Assembly: GCA_013399115.1 (NCBI GenBank) | Contig: VXAA01003156.1 | Location: 186,251-250,250, forward strand | Direction: 5' to 3' | Origin: Anseranas semipalmata | Taxonomy: Eukaryota > Chordata > Aves > Anseriformes > Anseranatidae | Length of the DNA stretch: 64,000 nt | Shown: positions 10,810 to 23,724 of the stretch, one piece after another | Position numbering within the stretch: position 1 is the stretch's first letter | How the letters are laid out: every line of letters starts with the position of its first letter | Notes under the pieces: generated by a model | The model's database searches: none | What the model was told of the DNA's origin: nothing | The model's input: the letters and a program-made list of their open reading frames with translations, nothing else | Translations under genes and position numbers: made by a program

Positions 10810-12841
10810 GTGAGTGCTTGCCTCCCTTTTGTGCCTTGCTGCGGTGTAAGTCAGGGGGCCCTGGGGACTCATCACAAGCAGCAGGTGTGAATGTATTCCC
10901 ACCTGAAATCCCGGGACGTTACGTCCTTTGGAAAAAGTGGGTCACCTTCTGTGTGTCGGCACTAGCTCGGGACATGTAGTAGAAGCAAGAAGACGAGCGC
11001 AGTCTGATGGCATGGACTTGTGTTGAAGGATAGGGTCAGCGCTGCCACATGATGACGTTTGGGAAGTGGGTGCAAATCTCCTTGAGATGAGCCAGCACAT
11101 GGTGGTTGTGGTCTGCAGACTTTGTCACTCGTCCCAAGTGGAGCATTTCCTATGGATCCTGTCTTCCAGGCATTGCACACATTTGGGAGGGGGATTCAAT
11201 GTGTAGCTGTGCTTCATGGGAAAGCAGTTCCAGGTGATTTGCTTGTAAAGAAGTTTTTCGTAATAGACATAGCCCAGCGTCTCCTTTTGACCGATTCTTT
11301 CTATATGTCATTTGCATGTGGAAATTTATACAGCCGGAGTGGCAAAACTGGCTCCCTTACCATCATGAGCCAGTTGTCCCCTAATGAAGATGTTTCTGTG
11401 ATTAACTGGGTAGTTTAATCCTCTTAACAGATTTCCAGAGCGGATGCAGACATCTTTCATAGCCAGTGAGATTATTGTCTTGTTGCTCTTCAGCTGCATT
11501 TCTCAGTGCTGGGACGATATGCACATGTGGATGAAAGTTTAAGGGGAAAGGGGAGTTCTGACTAGCATCTTCTGGCATCTCGAGTAGAATTCAGCTTTTC
11601 TGACTTAGACATCCAAAGATGGTAGGTTGGATTTCAGCACTGTGCTCCTAATGGTTAGGCATCTGAGATACCTCAGGTGAGACTTCCAGAGGTGCTGACT
11701 TCTTTCACAGCCTAAAGGAGAAGACAGTCAGGTGACTAGTTCCATTTCAGACACCTACACTTTAGATGTCTAGGGGCAGATAAATTCTACTTCTGGTGGT
11801 AGGAATTGGTAATTGTTTGGAGTACCTCCTAAACGCTTGTTCGGTGTGCACAATATATTGCCTCCAGGGAAATTGTGGGGAAGGCTGAAGAGCTGTTGGG
11901 TATGTGTACAAGCTTAGGCATACAGAGTCATAGAACTAAAGTTGTGTTATTTAACAGAGCCGAGCCAGACTTTGTCAGTGTTAAGGACTTTTGACGTCAG
12001 CAGGGGTGATGGAAGGCCTCAGAGGGGATGGGGCCTGGGCAATCAGCTGTGGGAAGCCAAGAGAAGAAAGTGCAGAGGTGCTGGCCAGAGCAGGGTCGAA
12101 TCAACAGTAGACAGATAGGCAGCTGTCTTCACTCATCTTCAAGTCCAGTGTGCTGGGGCTGGGTTAATGGCAGTGCTGTCATAGCGCTGAAAAGAACTCT
12201 GCCATAGGGATCTGCCTATGGAACAGAGCGCATACTGGTATATACCTAGGACCTGCTCGTCCAACCCATCCATCCTGCTGCGGTTGTCTTTCTTGCTTCT
12301 GGAAATCATCCCTACATGTCCCAATTGCTTGTTCACAGCATTCATAATAGCTGAGGTATTGGTGATGGTGATAGGCAAGTTGTTGGGAGACTTCTTCCAA
12401 TTGGCCTGGGCTCTGTAGTGGCCATTTGCATATGGCTGCTGCGGTGAAGGGTTTCCATGTCTTAAGCCGCTAGACAAATGCTTCACGTTGGCAGGTTCAC
12501 TGACGTTCATTGGTCAGAACCCCTGGAAGCACCTAGAGCTGTCACTCGGGAGACATCTCTGGTGCATGAGACAGGCCTTTCTAGAAGAAGAAAAAATTGA
12601 ATACGACATCTTTATTTCATTTCTCCCTGCATTATGGGATCACCATTCCCCTATCATACCACTGCCCCCCTGCTCTCATATGGATGGTTGTCATTACTGC
12701 ATATCTCCAGAATGCAGGGAGCAGCATCCTATGAGATCTACACTAATGGTGCTCTGCAAATTGCTGTAAGAAGCACCCACTAGCCCATATTCCCATTGAA
12801 GTCTCATGTGCAGTTAAATTGCTCTTTCTTCTTGTTTGCAG

Positions 12842-12917
12842 TGCGTAAGCAAGAGATCATTAAGATAACAGAGCAGCTGATAGAAGCCATCAACAATGGA
12901 GACTTTGAGGCTTATAC
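12842..12917 (+). CDS. CAMK2G: CAMK2G hub exon 1 (start of association domain)
   Basis: This 76-nt exon completes the split Val codon and encodes [20 protein letters not shown] followed by FEAY and two bases of a Thr codon. Its acceptor is gtttgcag and its donor gtaagt. This is the first long helix of the CaMKII association (hub) domain, which adopts a cone-like fold related to NTF2. It packs subunits into the 12- or 14-subunit holoenzyme ring. The helix is among the most conserved segments of the family, and it matches gamma and delta here without change in its core. Any transcript starting in the internal CpG island would join the gene at this exon. Confidence 0.97.
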
Positions 12918-14880
<1,963 letters not shown>

Positions 14881-17832
14881 GGATCATACATGGGTATGGA
14901 CAACCGGGGAAGGAATATATCATGCACACACCAAAGGCTGCTGTATGTGGGAATTCACTGTCGTACGCCCAGACTATTCAAGGATGTTTAGCTGGCTGTG
15001 AGAGAACCATTTTTATTTGTCTGCAGGCTAAAAACTTCCTCTGATTTGTGGAACCCTTGTCCTCTGGTCTCAGGAGGATTATCTGCCACTCCTGACAAAG
15101 TGGAGTCGTGCCAGATGTTTGCTCCTGAGCATAGCTGCCCTTGTACCAGTAGTGCTTCCTCCCATGTACTCAGCTCTGTGCTCAGAGCGTACAGAGCAGA
15201 GGGGAAGAGTATGTCATGGTATGCACAGGTCTGTTGTTCCCCAGCTGTCAGGAATCTACCTTTCTAGTCCTTTACTACTGAAAGGATTCTTTTCTGGTTG
15301 ATGTAGCATTGCCAGACAAAACTAATAAAATCTTGAGCTTCGACAAGAGCAAAGAGATCAGTTAGCAGGTGCTGATATAACAGACCTCTTCTGGTAGTGC
15401 CAACAGCACAGGTGATTAAAAATACCAGCAAGGGCAGATACAGGCTGTCAGACTGAGGAGCGAACTCCAGCCTTGAGCACAAGCTATAAATGTTGGTACA
15501 CAAGGAGAAAAAGTCAAGCATGGAGGAAAAAACTGGGAGCAAAAGATTCTTTCCATATAATGTGCTACTAAACCATGGTGAAACTTCTTGGTTCTGTAGG
15601 CTATTTTAATACTTGATCTATGAACCAGAGGATGGACAGAGCAGGTGGGCACTTTAGAGAATTTGAATTACGTTTGTGATTTCAGAGGACTTTTTAATGA
15701 GAATGTCATACTGTAGAGAGCATGTTATAAAATCTATAGAGAACAATTTCTATGCCGTAAAAATATCTATTTTTATAAGTTTTACTACCAATTTTCTGAT
15801 TAGCAGAAGCTATTTAGCTTACAATGTTGAAATAACTCTGAGGAAAAGAAATCTAAACAGAAAATAATATCAGAGGATTTAAAATATCCCCCAATTAGTT
15901 TGCCACAATTCAGAGTGGGAGGAAACTTCAATTATAAAATTTGACTTGAAGCAACAATTGTTTCTTGCTCTTAAAGGAGAGCAGTGTGGTTCCATTTACT
16001 TCTGAAGTATGCTTTTTAGGCATTTTGGTGTGTTTATTACTTTACTGGTTTCTCTTATTTAGATGTACAAAGTCTTTCTGCTTCCTTTCATTGTATGCTG
16101 AAATATATGTTACATTCATTTTAAAGATCTAAGTTACCTAATCTTAAAACCTTTTTACTACTGATTTGCTATTTAAAAACAAAGGCAAAAAAACTTCTAC
16201 ACCTGGGAGGCAAGCTTTTTTAAATGTAGTCATTTGAGAATGAGCCACTTGAGTATAGTTACTGCATCTTGTGTACTACTAAGAACTAAGCAATTTTTAT
16301 TCTTTCGGGTTGTGAGGGATTGAACCCTACTGAAGGCAATGGAAAGAAACGAGAACTATCGCAAGCAAATTGCAGAGGTCACAGATGGAATTTGGAAAGC
16401 AAAAGCCAGTTGAGATGCACTAGAAGCAGGGGAGCTTTCAAGAGAGCTGGACAATCTGCTGTTTTTTTTTTTTCAGCAGGGAGTAAGGCAATGAGAAGGA
16501 TAAAGCCTTTGGAGGGAAACAAAAAATAACTTTTCATCACTTTTCATCTCAGAAGTGTTGAGGGAGACTTCTGTCTTAGACTTAATCTACTGTGAAGTCT
16601 CAAAAAAGATGCAGAACAAATTAAGAAATTAAAGATTGGTATGGCTCAGTGGCTATGCCTAGAAGTTCTGAGGAAGCTTAGGAATGAGGAGTCTTAACTG
16701 CTCCAGAAGAGGTATGTTTCCTTGACTCGTCTGCTTGAAACATTGCACCTCTTCCAAAAGTACGCACTGGAGAGCTTTTGAAAACTGCAGAGTAGGAGCC
16801 ATTTCCAAATCACAAAATGTTGGTTAAAACAATAGTAAAAAAGAAAAAAAAAATTGAAATATTTGCATGCGTTTCTGGGTTCTGAAGAAAGTCTAACCAC
16901 ATGCAGTTACAAGTGGGGTCAGCCCCCATCTAAACACATTGAGTCATTTTTGAGCAGTGTTGGCCTATGTGCATTGAAGGTTAAGGATGAAGAAGGAATG
17001 AGGTAAATAATAGTGCTAAATAGAAAGCAGTAGTTTGTCCTCACTTGGAAAGCAGAATTCACTTTTGGGTAAGTCACCTTAAAAAGAAACAGCAGCTATA
17101 AAAAAAATTTGAGGATAATCAGAGGACTTCTGTGCAAGGAGAGAATAGCGACCAAGAAAGGAGAGGACTAATAAGAGAGTTTGCAAAAAAGATTTGCAAA
17201 CTAAGAAATTGTAGAAAGAAGATTTTGGCTATTCTTTGATGTCAAGACAATGATAAAATAAACGCAGAAGAAAAAAAAACTTTGATCAAAATAAATCCAG
17301 TAATTTGACACAACAAGATTAACCAGGAAGAGCCTTCGCTAAAAGCAGTTACTAGGGCTACAACTTCACAAAACTGCAGAAAAGGTCATGCATTTGTTTA
17401 GATATTAAGAACATCCAGAGCAAAAAATACCGAAGACTTTAAAATAATAATAATAATTATAGATCTTTCTATTCAAAGCAAAAGCCAATTGTCAGTGAGG
17501 CAGAAACTGTTCCTTAGGACCAGTCTCTTTGATCACCCATTTGGGGAAACTTCTTCAACTTCTGGTCTATGTCACTATTAGATAGTGGACCCAGATATGC
17601 TCTAATGAAGCAAGTTATTCATTTTAGCAAGTAGCTCTTTTTTGCTGGCACACTCAGCCACCTGGAAGGGAAAGTGTGTTCCTCTTGTCTTCAGGGCTCT
17701 GCAAATGAGCCCCAATCTGTTTTAGGAAAAACTTGTTTTATTAATTGTGTAGAGCTAACATTTGTCTTTATTTGCTTTCATCCTGTTCTCCCCTCTTCTA
17801 TCTGGGTGGATGCTACCTCTTCGTGACTGCAG
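14881..17832 (+). other. CAMK2G: Intron at the stop codon or proximal 3' UTR
   Basis: This 2.95-kb AT-rich stretch follows the stop codon. It either belongs to a long 3' UTR or is an intron running from a donor at 14877 to the acceptor gtgactgcag at 17823-17832. I favour the intron. The block after 17833, not the sequence right after the stop, resembles what I recall of the mammalian CAMK2G 3' UTR, and the sequence in between looks intronic. An AATAAA at 15324-15329 could end a short unspliced form. No open frame or repeat is recognisable. Confidence 0.55.
15324..15329 (+). terminator. Possible proximal polyadenylation signal AATAAA
   Basis: The context is acaaaactaataaaatcttgag, 444 bases after the CAMK2G stop codon. 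It is the first AATAAA downstream of the stop and could end an unspliced, short-UTR transcript. No clear GT-rich downstream element is seen, so use is uncertain. Confidence 0.3.
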
Positions 17833-18139
17833 CAACTTGTGGAGATACTCAGCTGGAGGGCAATATCTTCTTAGCAAGCAGCTCTGGAGTGCCTGAGTAA
17901 CAGCAATGGTCATGTCTGTTTTGACATTAAAAAAAATAAATACAAATTACAAACAGGCAGCAGCCAAATGCACGAAACCCTGCATGCATCTGATGCTCCG
18001 GGCGCTGCCTTTCTGTTGTTTTCCATGGATCCATCGTGTCTGTTTCTGCTGTACGAAGGTGTTTTTAAATCAAAAAAAAAAAAGACATGTTGTTTGTATA
18101 AAATAATAAAAAAAAAAAACAGGAGTAATGCTAAATAAA
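17833..18139 (+). other. CAMK2G: CAMK2G terminal exon: conserved 3' UTR, possible tail
   Basis: This block follows a good acceptor (tctcccctcttc tract, then gactgcag). It contains ggagatactcagctggaggg, ctctggagtgcctgagtaac, ggcagcagccaaatgcacg, ctgcatgcatctg and tgtctgtttctgctgtacga. These run in the same order as the mammalian CAMK2G 3' UTR as I remember it. It ends in A-rich sequence with AATAAA at 18105 and 18134. If the donor inside the stop codon is used, translation continues His-Asn-Leu-Trp-Arg-Tyr-Ser-Ala-Gly-Gly and ends LLSKQLWSA before TGA at 17894. That gives 21 residues in place of the final Gln. Otherwise it is purely untranslated. CAMK2D is known to have an alternative tail of about this length at the same position. 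Confidence 0.6.
18105..18139 (+). terminator. CAMK2G: Main CAMK2G polyadenylation signals
   Basis: Two AATAAA hexamers lie at 18105-18110 and 18134-18139, directly after the conserved UTR block. T-rich and GT-containing sequence (tgttgtttgtata) lies just before the first. This is the best candidate for the end of CAMK2G transcripts. Confidence 0.55.
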
Positions 18140-20940
18140 TGACAGCTTATCCAACGTGCCCCCTCCCCCAGGGCTAAGAAAATGGCAGCAGCTGGAACAC
18201 CTTTCAGAAATGAAGCGAGGGGGAAAGAAAAAGTGAAGGAGAGAGAGAGAGAGGGAGAGCAAAAAAAGGAGGCGGCTTGAGCAGCGGATGGCTGAACTGT
18301 GCTCCGCAAAGCCACGGTGGAAGTTAACATCGCATTCAGGCTGTGCTGTGACTTCAATCAGTGAGCGGTGGCGAGGAGACCCCAGAGGAGCCAGTGTGAA
18401 GACTGGGGCTCAAGAGTGAGGAGGTGCTTCTCTTCCTATTGCCCAGCAGACTGACTTCAGCCTGAGTTTCTTCTTAGATTTCTGCACAGCAAGAACGCTA
18501 TGGAAAGCTGGTTGCTCAGCTGCTGGATCCCAGAACAGACTTTTTTTTTTTTTTTTTTTAAAGAAAAAAACAAAATGGGATGTTGATTTAAAACTAATGG
18601 TGGAAGTAGGGACTGAAAAAGTGGGTTTAAGTGAATATAACTTAAATAGAAGCTTGCTCTTCAGAGATACAGGTTTTAGAAACAGCCACTACTTGGCCAA
18701 ACATGAATGTTTGAAGCCAGCTTATTTAATTAAAAAAAAAAAAAAAAGTGCAAAAAAAGTATTAAGAGCAGAGATTTTAGAGGAAGAGGGTACATGTATG
18801 GGATTTTCTATTTTTTTTTCCTTTCTAGTAGCATAGTTGGGATCCACAGTGCTGCAGAACACGTGTTCCTTAGGAAGCAGACAAGAAACTTAGTGTTATG
18901 TTCTTCATGAAGACTTGCACATACACTCCTATATGAGGCATAAATAGCGTGTGTTTTTTATACCGAGATATATGCACCATAGAATTAAAGGGGTTACCTG
19001 GCCTCCTGTTTGATCTCTGATGAAAATAGCAGTGGGAGCCAGCGGCCCCAGCCAGGTGCTTCTCCCCACCACTAACCCATCTGATGTTTGTAAGTGTCAT
19101 GTTTCCTAGTGTTTATTTGGGTAATTTTTCTATTTTTTACAGTGATGTTGTAACACAGAAAACTATCAGATCAGAACCTCAAACCATAGCTGTAGGACTC
19201 CAGGCCACCTCCTGGTGTTGCCTCTGGGTGTTAGAGGATACCTCATGAAGCAGAGGGGAAAGGGAATTAGCACATGTGATCTGATGTTTGTCCTTTGGGC
19301 CAATTCATCTTCCTTTCTTTTCTTTGCTGGAAAGGGAGTCCATTTCCTTTTTTCATTAGGTGGGGAATGTGGAATTGTTTTGTCGACCTTACCAAGAACT
19401 GATCCTAGCCCCAAGAAGAAAACTGCCTTTCTGGTGGACCCTTTCAGTAACTGGGTTTATCTTGACCAAGGCGAAGGGCAGGCTAACTCATTATTTACAG
19501 CATCTGGGATGGGCTTTTACCTGAATTTCTGTCTACCCCTAATTATTTTTTGGATCTTTCAAGGCAATTAATGTGATTGCGTCAACAGCATACGAAGTGT
19601 GAGGCAACCTTTTTACAGACTACGGGAACAGAAGAAAGCTAATTTGGAATTTTAATCCTTATTTAACAGAATGCAGAAAACAAAAGCTGTTGCACAAAGT
19701 GTGGCTGTCTGCCCCGGATAGCTGTCTGCTCCCTTTGTCAGAGAGGTGCTATCCTATACCAGGATTAGATCAGCTAACCTGTGAGGAAGGAAAAGACCAT
19801 CTACACGCCCCAGGTTTGTCTGAGTAAATAACCTTTTCTTCCTCCCTCTGCCATCCCAGGGAGGACTTGTGGGGTTGGGACCCATAGGGGGCAAACACTA
19901 GATGTTATTATTTTGAAACATTTTAAAGACAGCACTAAGCCAGTGAGTGAAGTGGAAAAATGAAAAGCCTTGATATTTTATTCAGATTTTTTTTAAAGCC
20001 ACAATAAGAGAGCAAACAGGAGATTACAATTATGCCATTTAAAAAAGATAAATACAAAATATTATGCATGCCTTCTTTAGGTCTGATCTTCCTTGTCTCT
20101 TTACCTGATGATTATTAATACGTAAAAAGAAAACCCTCTGTATTAAGTATCTGCATCTTTCAGAGAAAATTTAAAAGGAAAAGAACTGTTGGGTTTTTTG
20201 GTTTTGCACAGTCTTGGAGACAAACCTTTTTTTTTTGTTTGTTTGTTTTGTTTCCTTTTAAGTTAATGAGAACCTTAGCTTGGTATGGCCATTATCGAAC
20301 ACAGCTGTACACCTTTAGCATTCTTAATGTTCTCTTATGGGGCTAATATAAGCATCTATATAATATATATTATAAATATCACATTTTAAACAGGAAATGG
20401 AAGGCATTTGATGCAGAATTTTTGCATGATATAGAAATAATTAAAGTTAGCTAGTGTTTGTTTGTTTGGTCTGAATGTTGGTAGAACCTTCATAGCTTTG
20501 TTACAATGAAACCTTGAACTGAAGATATTTAATAAAATAACATTTAAACAGTGCACAGTTTTGAGTGTCACAATTTTTTATTTAAACCATGGGACAACAT
20601 GGAATTGGCACTTCTGGGATAAAAATCATTCCACAAAGCTATTTTATATGTCAGTAACTCGTGTGATTAAAAAGTGTCACATTTAAAAAAGAAAAAGGTA
20701 AGTGGTACCGTAACTGAAAGGAAAAACTACTGGCATTAATAAAAACAGAGGGACAGTAGAATCTGTGAAAATGGTTGGTTCTGTTGGTTCTGGTCGTGGT
20801 AGCCTTGCCTAGCTGTGCCGTTACCTCCTTGCTTGGTCTCTGTTTTCCTCGCCAGTATTTCAGCCTTGTTGTGGAGAAACTGTCTTGCCTTTGGGTTTGC
20901 CTGATGTAAATGTGCTGGACTCAAGCTGTTGGGCAGCCCC
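18140..20940. other. Non-coding, downstream of CAMK2G
   Basis: The first 300 bases are purine-rich and moderately GC-rich (a gagagagagag run near 18240), then the sequence turns AT-rich. A run of 19 T is at 18541-18559 and an AATAAA is at 20531-20536. No exon pairs or repeat families are recognised. Read-through 3' UTR from CAMK2G cannot be excluded. Confidence 0.6.
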
Positions 20941-20949
20941 TCGGTCTGC

Positions 20950-21420
20950 CAGCTGGCGTATTTATTTCACCTTCCAGACAGGGCACCCCTGCAGAGGCAC
21001 AGATCCGGCCTCTGACGCGTGCGGAGCTGCCCGCTCTGTCAGCGCGAGGGCTCTGTGAAGCAGAAGTTGGCTGGGTTTTACCTGTTGGCAGGCTTTGTTC
21101 CACTCAGCCTTTTGCCGCTCTTGCGTTTTCCTTTCACTTCCAGCCTCATACCGCTCAGGCCGCTTGTGTAAGGGCGGCCAGGCCCTGTGCGCCGAGAGCT
21201 GCCCCGTCCCACTGTGCGGCCCCCAGGGCCCCACATGCTGCTTGGTGCCAGTCACGGCGTGAGGCCGGGCGGCGGCTGTGTTGTGCTGCTCCCCGGCCTG
21301 TGCTTGGGCCTGGCCCTGCTGGCCGAGCCCGGTGGGCAGGAGCGGCTCGGCCTGTCACGGGAGGAGAGCTTGGCGTGCTTCATCCCCCTGGAGCGCCGCG
21401 GTTACCTGGTAAGTGGGTGT
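20950..21420. promoter_or_regulatory. CpG island, candidate promoter
   Basis: A compact GC- and CpG-rich segment stands out from AT-rich flanks, with motifs such as ctgacgcgtgcggagctg, gggcggccagg and ggccgggcggcgg. A splice-donor-like ctg|gtaagtg sits at its downstream edge (21409), as expected where an island contains a first exon. Orientation is uncertain, but the donor favours the plus strand. Confidence 0.45.
21235..21408 (+). CDS. Weak candidate first exon with signal-peptide-like start
   Basis: An ATG at 21235 opens 58 codons that end exactly at the donor gtaagt (21409), in phase 0. The start reads MLLGASHGVRPGGG, followed by a hydrophobic core CVVLLPGLCLGLALLA and then EPGGQERLGLSREE. 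This has the n-region, h-region and small-residue cleavage layout of a signal peptide. The end is CFIPLERRGYL. I do not recognise the protein. Against it, the ATG context is poor (C at -3 and +4), GC-rich DNA favours long Leu/Ala/Gly frames, and no partner exon is found within the remaining 42 kb. It may be a non-coding first exon or chance. Confidence 0.18.
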
Positions 21421-23584
21421 CAGCTGGTGCTGCTTGAGGAGGAGATGGCTTTTCCTGGCTGCAGGAAAATTGCCCTTAGTTTAAAGGGAGAAGGTACGGG
21501 TTTTACAGCCCGCTTGAGTGGGACTGGGGGCGATCTGTTTGTGGCCAGCAGATAGCTCCTGCTATTGCAGCAGCAAAGAGAGCTGCTGCTATCGCTGCTG
21601 GCATCCGAGACAGCGTCATTCAGCAGGTGAGCTCTCTGCTGAAGCAGCTAATCGTATCTTAATGATTTTGGAAGAAATGCGGCAGTATGATCCAATGTGC
21701 GCTAGGAAAAGATGCACATAAAGTTAGTGATGATCGCCCATGTTCTTCGTAGCTCTTTTAACCTGGACAAGAGTCATTTAAACACTGCTACTGAAAGCAC
21801 AATAGGCAGGCTAATGCTTATGTCAAGAATATTTTAGTACTGTATATATGGGCCTTTCAGAGGGTTCCTGTGTGTGTTTGTGAGATTTAAGTACATTCAT
21901 TTAAAAAATGATGGTGTTTAAGTTGCTCTGTACATGCCTTAACCACTCACAGTTGCTCTGTTAGTCTGTCTTGGACAGGAGCTCTGAAAAATGTGTAAAT
22001 TTGATAAATTTTCTCCAGAAAGGCCTCTTGTTTTCTTTTGTCCTAGCTGACAGCAGGGATTGGGAATGGCATGGATCTGCTGCTCAATACCTCTAATATT
22101 AAAATCTGAAGCTGCAACTTTTTCACAAACATATTTTCCAGTATGCCATGTCTAGTTAAAATCCGCTCACCCTGTTGGATGGCATTTGCCATCTTCCTGC
22201 ATGCGAGAAGTGGCTGAGCGTGGTTTCCCAAGTTCCCCCCTCTCTCGCAGTATATGCACATGCATGGTTGTACACGTGGGTTGATTATGCTGTGGGAGAC
22301 CGATGATTGATGGGAGCTTTTATTTGTGTCCAAGTCAGATTTCCCTTTGAACCAGGACTGGTCTGCTGTCACTTGATGGGCTAGTGGAACTAATTTTGGC
22401 ATGATGCTTTAATGCTGTAGTATGTATGAGAGGTGGGGAGAAGCATGAGCAGCACTAGTCCTCAAGTGTTGATATCCTTTCCGTTTTATTATGAAAGCTA
22501 TTACCTTTTCCTTATGTATAACTGATAACGTAGACAAGTGGATGGAGCATTTAACTAGCAATCAGGAGACATAATCTGTTTCTGGTTTATGCTGCAGTTC
22601 TGCAGGGTGACTGCAGACAACCCACTTGTGTACTGTGTGCTTCAGTCTTTCCCTTTGTGCATGCTGATAACAGGGCTGACCTGTAGAAACCGACGAAACA
22701 GACTGATGAAGAGTGACGCAGAGCAGCTGGGTGCTATTGCTGCTACACATCACAGACTGCATATTTTTTTTTCGCTGAGAATTGGAAAGGTTTAGGACTG
22801 CGGAGTAATGCACCTGGAATGCTTGTTTATTTGGGTTTGGAATAGATTTATTTTAGAGCTGGGAAAGGTGGTCCTTGGGGGCACTTAAAGTGGCTCGAGT
22901 GGAGGGTTATGAATCTTTCCCTTGAGATCCTGAGTGCCTGAGAGCTCCTCACCTGCAGGAATGCTTTGCCTGCCTGCCTGCTGGTAAGGAATAGGAATTT
23001 ACTGGTGCGTAGTATCATGAAGAATTGTAAGGAAGCAATTTGCTCTATACTTAAGCCTTAGAAAACAGAAAGACACATGCTTGTGGTTTTTACAGCAACC
23101 TGGCCACAGTGGAAGGATGCAAAAAATTAAGTCAAAATACAATCTCAGTCTGAAACTTCCTTATGCTGTGGTGGGGTACTCTAAAGCACGGTGGTATATG
23201 GGAAGAAGAGAAAGGTGGCTGCCCCTCATCTGTGACAATTTACATAATTTTATTCATGATAATTAGCCATGAGTGGTTGGGCAGGGTGACTTTTATTCAC
23301 AGAAGTAATCCATCCTACCAGTGTTTATTGACAGAGTTGGGACTTGGCCAGTTCTTGTTGGGATGAAATACTGTCTTGTCATGACTTATTTCTGCTTCGT
23401 TTCTGTGGAAAGGTGTGGTGTTCATACCAACAGAGGATGGCCTGCAAGAAAGGAGTCGGTGCACTGGAACATCTCACAGGCTGTGTCAGTAGTTAGAGCA
23501 GTGCCACGGCTCTTCCAGAAAGCAACGGTTTGCTTGTTTTTACATGTTTAAAGTTTATTTTAAACTAAAAAAGCTGCCTGTTGT
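21421..23584. other. Non-coding stretch between CpG islands
   Basis: This is mixed-composition sequence with a short (gctgctat)-like purine/pyrimidine patch near 21560-21600. No exon with paired splice sites, no RNA gene and no repeat family is recognised. Confidence 0.55.
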
Positions 23585-23724
23585 AAGAAGGACATGCTCT
23601 ACTCATATGTTGTTTGGAAGTCATCTCCTTGGATTCATTGTATTTTTCTTGTAATGAAATGAAAAGCATGATAAATCTGAAGAGATGGATTTCAAACAAC
23701 TTATGAGTAGAACGTGTCCTTCTT
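23585..23724. repeat. Long inverted repeat (54-bp stem, 32-nt loop)
   Basis: The left arm 23585-23638 begins aagaaggacatgctctactc and the right arm 23671-23724 ends gagtagaacgtgtccttctt. The right arm's reverse complement matches the left arm at 44 of 54 positions without a gap. Eight of the ten differences are transitions. The loop is 23639-23670. Such a structure could be a small palindromic DNA transposon (MITE-like), a microRNA precursor or an RNA-editing substrate. The stem is longer than a typical animal pre-miRNA. I do not recognise it as a named family. Confidence 0.8.

Larger units (their letters stand above)
10440..10810. promoter_or_regulatory. Intragenic CpG island, candidate internal CAMK2G promoter
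   Basis: GC content and CpG density rise sharply compared with the surrounding intron, with runs such as cccgtccgtccgggagg and ggggcgcgggcgcagg. The island contains a 49-base N gap, as commonly happens when GC-rich promoters fail to sequence. It lies about 2.0 kb ahead of the first hub exon. CpG islands inside genes usually mark alternative promoters. CAMK2A is known to have an internal promoter that makes the kinase-less anchoring protein alphaKAP. That this island plays the same part for CAMK2G is inference. Confidence 0.55.
8644..12841 (+). other. CAMK2G: CAMK2G intron, 4.2 kb, with internal CpG island
   Basis: This is the largest CAMK2G intron in the window and ends in acceptor gtttgcag at 12834-12841. 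It contains the CpG island and candidate alternative first exon listed separately (10440-10810). The segment at about 11600-11790 has short echoes (ttagacatc, ttaggcatctgag, tagatgtctag) that suggest a decayed old repeat, but I cannot name the family. A 123-codon antisense frame at 12139-12510 is not recognisable. Confidence 0.7.

Noticed and set aside
12139..12510. 123-codon ATG-started minus-strand frame, possible retrocopy
   Set aside because: Two overlapping frames are open here, no family is recognised, and frames of this size occur repeatedly by chance in this window.
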